DNA of 64,000 nucleotides from Taxawa tesnikishii (nom. ined.) (Eukaryota > Ascomycota > Dothideomycetes > Dothideales). The position numbers were made by a program, and so were the translations under genes. Positions 43,899-55,875 of the stretch are shown here, piece after piece; within the stretch, counting starts at the first letter, position 1; each line of letters begins with the position of its first letter. Below the pieces are notes generated by a model. It ran no database searches and was not told the origin of the DNA. It saw only the letters and a program-made list of their open reading frames with translations. The stretch covers positions 1,426,001 through 1,490,000 of the forward strand of contig JAPDRO010000001.1 in the NCBI GenBank assembly GCA_030247885.1, written 5' to 3'.

Positions 43899-46053
43899 GG
43901 ACATTTCTGAAGACTTGCTCCGGGGCTGGGGAGGTAACAGTAACATTGACTCGTCAGTGATAATGAAACGCCGCCACCAGTCACGGAGAGCGGTTCAACA
44001 ACTTCCATCCACACCAGTCTTCTTACCAGACTATTGGAGAACCTTTGTCTCTGCTCAGCTGTATGGCCGCAACTGTACCTTCTCGATCCGGTTGGACCGG
44101 ACGCTGCAAGCAGCAGCTATACACTAGCAGGCGCGTGCTAGACATGACAACGTGAAGGGTTCCTCCGTTGAGATGGTTCGTGACTGGCTGGATATAGTGG
44201 TGTAATTGCTGCTAGAACTGATCAACGGTCACGATAGACCGGAAGCTTCTGGCCAGCACATGCCTCGAAAGGCCTCGGCTCATTAGGATAATCTCGAATG
44301 ATGTTCGCAAAACGCCCCGAGCCGCACTCTGGGGACGGTTAGACGTTGCTCTAGTGGTGGCAAAAGCAGTGGGGGTATACCGGTCCCTGCAGGGTGAAGC
44401 TCGCCAAGGACGCGGTCGCAGAAGCTTGACAGCGCCAGCTAGGTGATGCTTCTCTCCAATTCGTCTTTGGTGTGTGCCTGGAGATGAGTGGTCCGGAGCT
44501 TCACATCGAGAGCGGAGGTTAGCGTGGACTGGATCATTAGCAGCCAGCATGAAGCCATAAACACATCACAGACGCTCCACTTCTACTCAGTTTTGATTCC
44601 AGGCTCATCATTCGTCGCGTCTTGATTGCAGTCGCACATCGGTAAGGTAGAGTTTCGATAGCAATGTGACCATTCCATAAGGAAACAGTGACCGGCCGGT
44701 TCATCCCCAGGCAACTGTCAAAGCGCCTGAAAAGCCGGATACCCTATATGCCGCCCTACGAAGACAAAGACGTTTCTGAGGCTGCTTCGCCGCGTCATCG
44801 GGGGCGCTTCTACTGGGCCTTCGAGGGAAACGGGACCGTTTGACCGTCCAGCCATCCATCCTTCACGGGAGGCGTGGTAGAGTCTGGGACGGCAAGAGCG
44901 AGAGATCTGCCGGCCGCAGGCACACAGCGCTAACTGATCCGATCGACCATCGTCTTCTCTGCAGGTGACTGGGCTTGTGACTGGGCTTGTGACTGGGCTG
45001 GTGACCCTGGCTGCAAGCAACAGAACGTGATGGAGGCCCCGGGGCAGCTTTGGTTTGGCGCGGCTCAATGCAAGTCGCATGATACCTTAATCGATCTGCC
45101 TCTTCGGGACTAGTGTGATCCGAGCTTATCACCACGTCTTTGTTCATTGCGGCCCATCCTTGATGATGCCACTGCTTTCCCGTTTGACCCATCCAAAGCG
45201 CTTCGAAAAAGGGTTTCAGTGCAGACTTGGTCGGCATGATGCAGCTCAACGCAATACAAGGCGAGACATATTGGTGACTAACGACTGATGTGCGCGACGG
45301 TTGCGCGATTGGCGTCGCATGTCTCACGAGTAAGACTAAGGTAGTCACCGAGAAATTCGACTTGCCAACGTGTGGGGTTCTCGGGGGAGGGCGCACTACT
45401 AAAGCACCAAAGGCTCGGGACGGCCGAGAACAATCTTCGCTTGCATTCGAAACACTTGACGCCTGCCAAACGTGTTCTTTTGACAAGGAGACCCGGCAAC
45501 AAAGCGCATGAGCCGACGTTTCATGAGGCTCCGGACAGGCTCTGGATAGGCTCTGGCAGCCGACGGCAGAGATTGCCTCCTCCCTTCACTCAACCATTCG
45601 TATCCTCTTGTGATACCACCTCACTGCTAGCATTAGAAGGAACATGCTAGCCATGTCCCCAGAGTTTCTCTGGTGTTGTGCAATGCGCGAAGCTGAACGC
45701 GGTGCCAGACAGAACCGTATGAGGTACCCGGCCATCCATTCAGCCCATCAATGCCTGAGTTCTAGCTTACAGCAGCGTTTCCAACATTCAATGAGTAGTT
45801 CCCAGACGGCCTAGCCCTCTAGGGACCACATGCTTAGAGAGTCCATCTAATTGGACAACAGCCTTCCGAATACTTGTGTATGATCAACTCTACGAGTGAC
45901 ACTAAGAGTGCCAATAGGAAGTCTTCTGACCCCCTCCTGGGTGTGGATGAAAACGCCCAAGCAACCGTCATGATCATGATTACACGTGTAACAGGCCGGA
46001 CCTGCTCAGCCGCTTACCCGTCCCAATACCTGAACTCCACACCAACGGCCATG
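43899..46053. other. Intergenic, no gene seen; one 12-bp tandem repeat
   Basis: About 2.1 kb. The frame 44863-45486 (minus) has no motif. Three 12-bp units GTGACTGGGCTT lie at about 44965-45003. Confidence 0.4.
44965..45004. repeat. 12-bp tandem repeat (GTGACTGGGCTT)
   Basis: Three copies, the last differing by one base, followed by a partial fourth (GTGAC). Confidence 0.85.
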
Positions 46054-47516
46054 TTACAGCTCCTTCTTCCAGAAATGCTCAGGCGCATGGCTGGTCTCAT
46101 AGTCCACATGCACGTAAGCCCTTTCGACGTCAGGAAGGCTCTCGAGCTTAGTCTGTAACTGTTCCGCGACGTCATGAGTTGCCTTGAGCGTCTGGTTTTG
46201 GTCCATTACGACGTCGACCTCGACAATGAGGCGCGGGCCGCTATGCCAGGCTCTGACAGTGTCCAAACTTAAGATGTAAGGACTGTGTGTCATTGCTATG
46301 AGAGGACGATCAGTCTGTGGCTGTATGGATCGTGTCCAATGGACTTACAGATGTATGTAATGAGTTGTTGCATATGAGTATCAGCACTTCTACCAATCAG
46401 AAGCTGAAACTCCTTGTACGCAGTATGCAGCCACAAGCCGGAGATCAGACATGAAAGGATAATGGCACCCATGGGATCGATCCACCACCTCAGCTTGCTT
46501 CCCAGTACCGAGGTCATTATACCGAAACCGTTGATGAAGAGATCGTTCCTATGATCCTCCCAGAGGATCCTGATCTGGCTGTACTTGTTCCTCAAAGCCC
46601 AGCAGTACAGGAACAAGGAGAACTTGGTGACGAATGCAATGGAGACGGCGATGACAGACGGGAGGTGAAACTTGGACGTTTCAGAATCCGAGCCAGCCAC
46701 AAGATCTCGAGCAGATAAGACGATCAGGATGAATGATACCGACGTCATGAGGAAGCAGAATGCAATGTTTCCAGCAGTCTCTATCCTGGCCTTGCCTGAA
46801 GGAAACTTCCTTGGATCGACGTGATTAACGGCTCGGTTGCACAGGAGCAGCGTCAGGTTTGACATTGGGTCGAATATGGCGTCTGCCATCGTAGTGAACA
46901 AACTCAGAGAGCCTGAAGATATCGCACCGTACAGCTGAAGGGCTGCAAGCATTATGTTGGCCGCAAACGAGCCGTAAACGGCAATTCTATACTTCAACTG
47001 ATCGGCGCCAACCTCTTCTCTGGCCTGACGCACATGCTCATCCACTGGTTTCAGCAATCGCTCGATGTTCTCATTCTGTGACTCGTAGAAACCCTGAATC
47101 TTTCGCGCCTTAAGCGCACTCTGGCTCTGCGACAGCGGGTCGCATCCTCCAGACCTTTTGCGCGAAGTGTTGGCGCGTATGCTCTCGATCTGCTGTGCCG
47201 TCTTCAAACGACTCGATAGCCGGAATGGGTCGTTTTCCTCCGTGTAAGAGGGCAAGCGCTGATCTTCAACGTCGTCTTCTGGAACGCTCTCCGTACGAGA
47301 AAAGCCAGGCCGAGCTACAGGGTCATGGGAATCGGTACTGGGATCAGCGGCTTCATACGCAGTACTGACGCCTGGCTTTGGTTTTGACTCGGAGGAATTC
47401 GCGTAAGGGAGAACGGGAATGATGCCAGAAGGGAGAGCCGTTGAGCGTTCTGGGTGGGCGTGGAACGGCGACGGGCGCATACTTATTGCGCGGTGTAGGT
47501 CGGCATCTTGAGACAT
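46054..47516 (-). CDS. Cation diffusion facilitator, manganese type (MTP8-11-like)
   Basis: Proton-coupled divalent-metal transporter of internal membranes. Exons 47516-46349 and 46295-46054 (469 residues), in phase. A long polar head (about 190 residues) precedes DQLKYRIAVYGSFAANIMLA (span 1). Span 2 has TMADAIFDPMSN and span 5 has EDHRNDLFINGF: both give a DxxxD site, the mark of Mn-type CDFs, whereas zinc CDFs have HxxxD. Further: PSGKARIETAGNIAFCFLM, WWIDPMGAIILSCLISG. The C-terminal cytosolic domain (GPRLIVEVDVVMDQNQTLKA, HDVAEQLQTKLESLPDVERA, VHVDYE) is the ferredoxin-like dimer fold. Manganese preference is inferred from the motif only. Confidence 0.9.
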
Positions 47517-47721
47517 GGTGACGTGGACTAGGCCACGTGTGACGGGAAAAAACAACAGAAGAAAATGTATCAAAGCAAAGGATATCGGTGTTGGTGATGT
47601 GGATGTTCTGCTGCGGCGACCCGCTAACATAAAGAGAGGGCTGTGTACACAAAGTTCAGTGAGCTTGACAGCTGGAGCGCAACAAATCTTGGACGGAGCG
47701 TCATCCCGTGAACTCAATTCA

Positions 47722-47749
47722 GGTTATCGATATCGGGTTATCGATATCG
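47722..47749. repeat. 14-bp direct repeat with palindromic core
   Basis: GGTTATCGATATCG occurs twice in tandem, about 210 bp upstream of the CDF gene. Each copy holds ATCGAT and CGATATCG palindromes. Confidence 0.8.
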
Positions 47750-47819
47750 TTCCCTTCAATCACTTCGACGCTGCAGAAGATCCAGACCACTTCCGTTGGC
47801 AATCCGCGCCGCTATCGAG

Positions 47820-49545
47820 CCATGTTGTACGCCTAGGGGCCCACATCTTCTGATGAATTGCATCTTATTGATACTATGTTCTGTGATGGCTGCCCAATGC
47901 GGGTTACCAAGCATCTACACATGGCATTCGGACGCATTCGCCAAGACCAGAGACCATAGCACCGCAAACTGCCCGTGTGGATTGATGCTGTCTCAGTTGA
48001 CGAGTCGAACGCTGATGAAAATGCTCGTCAAGTTCGGATGATGGGCAGCGTTTTCGAGGGGTCTCGAAAGCTCACCATCTGGCTTGGCGAACCTGCTGAT
48101 GCCCGGGAAGCTAACGTGTGTGGAGATATCGAGAGACAGTATCACAAATGGGAAGAGAACGGTGCCGACGCCGCCCTCACTCAACGAAGGCGAGTAGCAT
48201 GCGCTGTAAGCGATCCCGGAATGTCAGTGATTTTGGCGACGCTGAATCATCCAAGAGGTGCCGGTAACACATGCAGCTGGTCGCTCGTCTTTCTTTCGTC
48301 TCAGAAAGATGGGCTTGAGCTGGGAATTTCTCGTTGAAATGACTGAGCGACTGCCACACTGTGAGATCCGTAGTCACTTCTTGACCCTAGCACGCCGGAC
48401 AATGGCAGGCTCTATCGTTGTCAGGCTCTTTACTAACATAATTATTCCGACAACGACGGGACCACCTGGCCGTCCGATGTCAAGCAGTACGTTAGCCACA
48501 TTTCATTTATTTGACCATGCAGAATGCTACGATCCTTGGGGTCGCCTTTCTCGCTCTCTAACATAACCTATCGCCTCACAGATTTTCCGATAGACTACAA
48601 AATGGAGATCGCCATGCTATACAGACGGTTCACTGCTGGATGGGTCCTTGTTCAGGATCCTCATCTCAACCAACTGCTTGCGGTACTGGCGGGTGCCTCA
48701 TGCCGACAAGCACAGCCATCTTCTTCGACCGACCAGCTGCCGTCCTGGGTTCCAGACTGGCGCTTCCGCGCGCAATGCCAATGTATGGATTATCGGAGAG
48801 CTGTAGATGGTCGTGTCAAATAAGGCACTCTCGGAAGCAGCAACGTTCGGGATTATCCTGTAACAGTCAACAGCAGAATACTGGTGCTGCATGGATGGCT
48901 TGTACCGTGCTGGCGCTGCGAAAGAGTGGAAGAGGATGGGCAATGCCAACTGTTCGCTTGATCTCCACAAGCGAGATCCGTCAAAGATGCATGTGAAGAT
49001 TGCGACGAGACGTGCTGCGCGCTAGAAGGTGTGCTGCATCACTTCGGTACGATTCGTAACAATGAAGCTATCTTCTTTCTGCGTGGATCCCATCTAGTCT
49101 TTGTTCTGCGGGTTGCTGCGCCGGACGAGAGCAAAGGGTACATGAGTACGACGATACTCCAGCATTGTCTCAGTGTTCGTCATACTATGGAGCTCACGGG
49201 ACGGTTTCACTCAGCTCCAGAGTCAGCTATCCACCCTGCACAACACTGGACTCCTCTCGATGTTGAGAGGACTAATCACTCTCAATCAATCACTGCTGAA
49301 GCATGTAGGTCATCGGGCAAGCAAGCGAGGCCGGCGAGTAGGCGGTCGGCGAAGTTGGTAATATCTGATATAATACATCGGCGACCTGTTTACAGGATTT
49401 TGCCGCTCCCATGGAAAGCTAAATCAATGCGCAGCGCGCCTTTGATACGAGTTGAAGTAGATAACACTATATCCAAAGGGTATACGCTGTCGGTAATGAT
49501 CGCCGAGGACGTCGCAAGGTCACCCAAAGGATTGCAGACCTAAGG
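47820..49545 (+). pseudogene. HET-domain (heterokaryon incompatibility) gene fossil
   Basis: Remnant of a HET-domain protein gene, a family that triggers cell death when unlike strains fuse. The core is recognisable: PVWIDAVSVDESNAD, ARQVRMMGSVFEGSRKLTIW and LGEPAD match the signature block, and LPSWVPDWR farther on is the usual linker after the domain. It is broken, with several interruptions, and appears moderately old since the core is still readable. Upstream and downstream limits are approximate. Confidence 0.6.
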
Positions 49546-49621
49546 CACCCCACCAACCCTTACGGAGGTCTGCTGCCTGTTCATACACCAGCTTACCCGC
49601 CATGCTTATCTCAGTCTTGCC

Positions 49622-49630
49622 TATTTAAAT
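49622..49630 (+). promoter_or_regulatory. TATA-like element of the MBL-fold gene
   Basis: TATTTAAAT about 71 bp upstream of the ATG at 49701. Confidence 0.45.
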
Positions 49631-49700
49631 ACCTTGAACAGCCCTTCAAAAAGCCCTATAAAGTCCATTCTCAAGGCAATACTTCATTCTTTCGGACAAA

Positions 49701-50766
49701 ATGGCGGATATCGTCGAGCTTGATTCCCTCGAGATCCTGGTAATCGTGGACAATGAGCTAGATCCCATCTCTCCCTGCCCCAACGAGACTGTACAGCAAT
49801 CGGGGGCTTACGAGAACTCGGACTCGGTGGTGCGGTCATTGATGGGCGTGGCGGTGCGAAGAGGGAGCTTCGCATGGACAGTGTCTGCTGCAGCGCACAT
49901 GGCCTGTCGCTCATGATCACCGGTATCAACGGAGAGGAACGGCATACTATGCTTTTCGACACCGGCCCGGAAGAACATGTATGGGAGCGGAATGTTACTA
50001 GATTGCGAGCAGACATCGGCGCGATAGAGACCATTCATCTCTCGCATTGGCACCGCGACCATTCCGGCGGAATGCCCAAGGCTTTGCAGATGATCAATGC
50101 AGCAAAAGGACAGGCTGAGGGATCTGCTGTGGACGTCGATCTGCACCCTTCCAGGCCTGATTTCCGCGGTGTAATGGCGTTAGAGCCCATCTCCCTTGAA
50201 GCTGATCCAACGTTTGATGAGATTTCGGCCGCTGGTGGCAAGGTGCACAAGAGCGACCAGCCACATACAGTGCTCAACAAGACGTTCCTCATCTCAGGAG
50301 AGATTCCAAGGGCCACTTCGTATGAAGTTGGTATGCGGCGAGGCATTCGGTTTGACGCGAGTAAGGGCAGCTGGGAGCCAGACGAGATCATGAAGGATGA
50401 AAGATTTGTCATGTGCAAACTGAAAGGTGAGGGTATCATATACTGTGGAGGAGCGTCAACTGACAGCCAAGCGTAGACAAGGGCATCGTCGTTTTCACTG
50501 GCTGTAGCCATGCCGGTGTCGTCAATGCTACCAAGCATGCTGTCGAGTTGGGCGGTGGTGCTCCCTTGTACAGCGTGATGGGCGGCTTTCACCTTGCAGA
50601 CGCTGGGCCGGACATGATCAAAGAGACTGTCAGAGATCTGAAAGCGCTGAATCCTACTACTCTCCTGACTGGTCACTGCACGGGCTGGAGAGCCAAGTTC
50701 GAGATCCAGCAGGAGATGCCTGGACGGCTCGTGCCGTCCTTTGTCGGTTCGAAATTCGTCCTATGA
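49701..50766 (+). CDS. Metallo-beta-lactamase-fold protein (dihydropterin-phosphate synthase-like)
   Basis: Cytosolic MBL-fold protein related to the archaeal/bacterial group that makes beta-RFAP or handles cyclic phosphates; its fungal substrate is unknown. The start MADIVELDSLEILVIVDNEL is typical. Metal-binding motif HLSHWHRDHSGGMPKAL, with MLFDTGPEEHVWERNVTRL before it. Later blocks: GGKVHKSDQPHTVLNKTFLI, SGEIPRATSYEVG, KGIVVFTGCSHAGVVNATKH, YSVMGGFHLADAG and TGHCTGWRAKFEI. A 49-bp intron at 50428-50476 joins VMCKLK to DKGIVVF. Between TVQQSG and ELRMDSVCCSAHGLSL the frame changes by one missing base, most simply in the G5 run at 49802-49806, though that part is not conserved enough to place it surely. 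Confidence 0.8.
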
Positions 50767-53289
50767 GGGTTATGGAAAGAAAGAAGGCAGTGTATTAGGG
50801 AAGAGATCACAAGAGTACGTTGCAGCTCTGCCAAGTACAGACAAAGAAGGAAGGAGCGCATTTCCTCAGCGAATAGGTACACCGAGAAAGAACCCTTGCG
50901 TCGACACATCTTGACTTGTCCCCTTCCCTCGTCGCATGTACGTGTCAAACTGTCGACGGCGTGCATCCTACCTCGTTTGTCCTATCACACCACCCCCAAT
51001 GATCAGTTGGACCGGAATGAACGAATGCCACCACAGAGTGAAGCTTGATCGAGCAGCCTCTGTCAGATGGAGGCAGGATAGCGGCCGAGTGCACCGCCGA
51101 TGAAAGAGAGTAATGTGAGGAAAGGAGAGATGTGGGACCTTCCTTCTCTAACCGTGTCCTCGATCGTTTCGCTCGTGTCCAACTCCAGTGCGTGACAGTA
51201 GAAGTTTTCTTTTGTTCTTATTGCGTCGGGCCTTGGAAACCTTTCTCGTACTCGATGTTCGACCTGGAGTGGGGTTCCTTGTCAAACTTGTCGCATGTCT
51301 TCTCCAGACGTGTCACACAAGCTACATGTAAGACTGAAACGAACTATATCAAAGCTCCGACACTTGACAGCTTAAACCTTCACAATTCCGGCGACCCGGT
51401 TCTCAACTGTTATGGATCTCCATTGCGACGCATACTGGTAGAGGTATCCAACCGCGTCAAGAGCGGAAATGTTTTGTACATGAACTTCCCATTGCTGATA
51501 CCTACGACCTGCTGCTATGCTTTCATGCAGGGTTGGTCTTGTTTCCGGACACGTGGGTTTGCCTCGTGCGAGGTCCCTCTGCAACGCTGGCACGAGTTCA
51601 AACAGCAATGACACGAGTGCGGTACACGACGGAATGTTGTCGCAACATGATGCCAGGCTGAGGCTGTGGCATTAGCGACCGTTGCTTCGAAACAGCCATG
51701 ACCGGCGTAAGATGGAGGAAATCCTGCCAAAGTATAGAGGGATGCCAAGGGTTGGCGACGGGCAAGTTGTTGGTGTGTTCCATGTTCAACCTCAGCGGCG
51801 TCAAGCTCCTGTCATCGGACAAAGCTGCTTCAGAATTCATCCTGCCGAAGAGCGCAGACCATGGCGAAGATCGATGAGATTGCAGCCAAGAAGACTGACT
51901 CTGGTGGGACAACAATGCACGCGCCTCGGCTCTCCACCGCGAATCTCTGCAATCTGCATCGTGATGGCATATTCCTTCTTGGCTGCGCACGTATGGCGAA
52001 CTGCAACTATTTTCAGATGGCTGTAATGCTCTGAAACGCGGCTTGCTCGCATACATCTACAGCTCGCCAAGGGTTCGCACTCCGACCACCCCTCTTGGTC
52101 CCTCTATGGTAAGCGTTGATGATTGCAAGGGAAAGCGGTATCCAGCCTCCAAGGCCTTGGTGGTCGGGTGTCGTCAACATACTGGCAAACGGCTCTGAAG
52201 CTGGAATGAAACTTTTGACGAGAACCGCTAAGAGGGCTTGAGACGGTTGTGATGTTATGGAAACGCTCCCATGAACCAGCCTTGCTCCCCTCGCACGTGT
52301 CAGGCATTGGGGCGACGGTGTTGCAGCATGGTACAAGCGAGTCTCTGGCATCGCGTGCGATATTGTGGTTTAGGATTGTGCCAAAAACTATAAAGCAGGC
52401 AGAGGTGCGACGCTTTCAACTTGATACGCGCTTCGGATCTTGGACCTGCAGCACTGAACATGCCGCCTGATAGGACGGAGAAGCCTGGTTGTCCGACCAA
52501 TCGAAACGCAATGCCAAACGGTGCGCTAGCGGCGCGGCGTTCACGCTCAGGTGCCTCTCCTGAGCCACGACCTTTCACTTCACAACCGCCTTGTTGCTGT
52601 CCGCTTGCTCCATTGTGTTATTAAGTCGCTCCTTACCTCCACCATCCCGAGTCTCGATCAGCAGACATCCCAGTTTCTATCCACCGTCCATACGAGAAAT
52701 CCGAGTCAAGCCTCGAAGATTCCCTACACTCCACTCCTTTCGACAACCGACGCTAATCCACAACAAACAATCACGGACAACAATAGCCATTGTTACGCAT
52801 TGTTCGACACCTGACCGCACAAAGCCACGCGATAATAGCATTATGCGCCGCCCTCTTTCTGCGTAGCTTTGTTACCCGGAACGCTGTTGACGACATTTAC
52901 GAAGGCCATTGTGAACCGCAGACACGCCGACAAGACATCGTTTCTTCCGCAGCGCATATCCGCACCCTCGCGCCTATAACAACAACCTCTCGCATTTCGC
53001 AGCTCCGGTCCAACGCTGGTCGTTAGACACCCTTCCGCATACGCTTCCAGTACCAGAGAAGCCACCCAGTAATCGATCGGCATTCCCGCTCCGCGCTCTT
53101 TGTCCTGAACGTACGCGCATTCCAGAAGCGTCTGCATTTAGCAACCTCGTGGCTCGACGCTAACTTCTTTGTCCAGTTATTTCCGCATCTCTACGCGCTG
53201 GTCCGCCCATCATGCCTTTCAACCATCTTCACGCCCACTTTCATGCCTTCCACGGCCGTTCGGCCTTCCCACAGGGGACCACTCACACC
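50767..53289. other. Intergenic and long upstream region of the ferric reductase, no gene seen
   Basis: About 2.5 kb. The 52.6-53.2 kb part is rich in CACC, CTTTC and CAAC motifs and looks like a promoter and leader. Frames in 51.1-52.4 kb carry no motif. Confidence 0.4.
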
Positions 53290-55208
53290 ATGGCTCCTCG
53301 TTATGCGGCACCCGATGCAGAAGGCTATGCTGAAATCACAGACTTTGGAGCCCTCGCGAACCTTACAGAACACTCCGCCTTGTTTACATATGGATTGGCT
53401 GGCGTTGACCAGGAGGAAACTGGCTTTGGGCAAACGTCCTGGCTGTATCACTGGCTGGGATATGCGTCCTGACGTTCGCCATGCGCCTGGCAACTATGGG
53501 CAATGCACACATCCGGCACCTCTTCACCGTGAGCAATCCCGAGCAACAAAGATACTGGGCGCGAAATCAGACATCGTTTTGGCCGAAAATAAAACAGCAC
53601 CTACTTTACGCACCTCTTTGGAAAGTTCGACACAACCGGGAGATTCAACTATCATCTGCCATCAGCATTGGCACTCTACCTTCAAGATATCATACGCTCC
53701 TGCTTTTCCTTTACTGTGCGACAAACGTCGCTTACTGCTTGGTGCTTCATTACAATCACTCGACGGCTGCCGTGCTCGCAGAACTACGAGGTCGAAGCGG
53801 AGAACTGGCGACACTCAACTTGATCCCGACCATCTTGTTTGCCCTGCGCAACAACCCTCTCATCCCAATCCTCCGGGTCTCGTACGACACCTTCAACTTG
53901 CTTCACCGTTGGTGTGCTCGCATGGTCGCTCTGGAGGCATTGGTACACACTCTTGCATGGATGGCGAACACGGCAAGTGTGAATGGCGCACAAGCTATCG
54001 GCTTGGGTTTGTCCACCAGTACAAGTTACGCATGGGGCATGGTCGGCACTGTCATCTTGGTGGTCATGGTGATTACTGCGTACTCTCCTATTCGCCACGC
54101 GTTCTACGAGACCTTCATCAATCTGCACCGCGTCTGGGCTGTTTTGGCCTTTGTTGGTGTCTACATCCACATTCAGAAGGCCAATCTGCCTCAGCTGCCA
54201 TACCTCAACCTGTGCTTTGCCATGTGGGGCTTCGAGTGGTTCATGCGTCTCTACCGCATCTACCGCAACAACGTCAGCCTGAAGACTGGAATGACGACGG
54301 TCACCGTGGAAGCTCTGCCTGCTGAAGCTTGCCGCGTCACCTTTGAACTGGCCCGCCCATGGAAGTTCAGGCCAGGATCTCATGTCCACGCTTACCTCCC
54401 CTCTGTTGGTTTGTGGTCCTCCCACCCTTTCTCTGTGGCTTGGGTCGAGAGACGATCGCGCAGCCCACCTCTGGAGGCCGAAGTGGAGAAGGCCATGCAC
54501 TACTCCTACGGCAGCTCCGTCGCTTCCTACGAGAAGCCCACTTTCATCACAACAAACGTCGCCATGGCTCCCGAGTACGATCTCCGCGACACACCCAGTG
54601 ACAGCACCGTGACCCGGGTCAGTCTAATCATGCGTGCCCGAACAGGTATGACACGCAAGCTGTACAACAAGGCAGCATCATCGCCCACAGGAGCAATAAC
54701 CATGTCTGGTGCGCTTGAGGGTCCGTATGGCGGTCACGAGTCGCTATCATCCTACGGGACTGTCGTCCTCTTCGCGGGTGGTGTCGGCATAACGCACTGC
54801 ATCAACTACATCGCGTTCCTCATGAAGCAGTACAATGAGGGTCTCTGCTCGACGCGCAAGATGTTGCTTGTCTGGTCGGTTCCTAACACGGAATCATTGG
54901 AATGGGCGCGGCCATGGATGGACCAGATCCTGAAGATGGAGAACCGTAAAGAGGTCTTGAGGATCCAGCTCTTCATCACAAAACCTCGGAACCAGACCGA
55001 AATCAACAGCCGAACGGGCACTGTTCAAATGTTCCCTGGTCGTTGCAACCCTCAAACTATCATGGACAAGGAGGTCCCCGAGAGGATAGGAGCCATGGGT
55101 GTGACGGTCTGTGGGCCGGGAGCCTTCGCCGACAGCGTACGTGCTGCGGTGAGGTCCAAGGTGAAAGTTGGCTCGGTGGATTTCATTGAGGAGGCTTTTA
55201 CGTATTGA
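53290..55208 (+). CDS. FRE-type: Ferric reductase / NADPH oxidase-type flavocytochrome
   Basis: Plasma-membrane metalloreductase that passes electrons from NADPH through FAD and two hemes to extracellular Fe(III). ATG 53290 has good context (CACCATGG); an in-frame ATG lies at 53212. The ferric-reductase membrane domain contains RVSYDTFNLLHRWCARMVAL and ALVHTLAWM (first His pair), and YETFINLHRVWAVLAFVGVY, IHIQKA (second pair). FAD site: WKFRPGSHVHAYLPSVGLWS, SHPFSVAW. NADPH site: GALEGPYGGH, VVLFAGGVGITHCINYIAFL, and the C-terminal VTVCGPGAFADSVRAAVRS. The frame changes once near 53468 (CC): with a third C the text is WLGYASLTFAMRLATMG. This sits at the edge of the first membrane span; likely a sequence error. 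Iron versus copper preference is not visible. Confidence 0.88.
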
Positions 55209-55875
55209 TTTGGGATCAAATCCTGCACACTAGCGCTGTTTTCTTGTCTTTCATGTCTCTCTTGGCTCTTGCCCCGTTGTATATGGATACCGATCTCGTG
55301 CGAGATGCATGGCGTGGCGTATATGGATGGACGGCTCGAATGTATAGAAGCAAGGCCCATTGCTCGGGCAACAGAACCAACACCTCGAACACTCTTTGAC
55401 TCTACTTGCCGCGACACTCTGTACTGCTCAACTCAACCAAGCATGTGGACAAGGAAGGATCCCTCGAGTGCGCACAGGACTTGAAGTTGCATGTCCACGG
55501 ATCTAGGTTTTTGTCTTGGATAGATTGCCGAGCGGAGTGTGATGTCAGCCGTCAAGCCCCGCGTGATGCCGTACCTGAGAAGGATTGATGAGATGCAGAG
55601 TGCCCAAATCGAATCGATTAATCCCTGCGCGCGCCTGCAGATGCACCACCACCCAAAACAACTATAGCACCGCCTGCACCTGATTCGTTCGCTTGCAAGC
55701 ACTATACTGCCTTTCTTCTTGCAGGTTGCAGGTAACACGACTCTGCGCGACTCTCCTCTCCCTGCCGCCGCCTTCTCCACACTGCGCACGCTCCCAATCG
55801 CCCAGCAGCAGCGCCTCAATCCAGAATCAAGCGCTGCAACAGCCGGCATAGACGAGAGACATCCATGTGGCCACT
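55209..55875. promoter_or_regulatory. Upstream region of the CPS1/DIP2-like gene
   Basis: About 670 bp between tandem genes; no gene and no clear TATA box. Confidence 0.35.
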
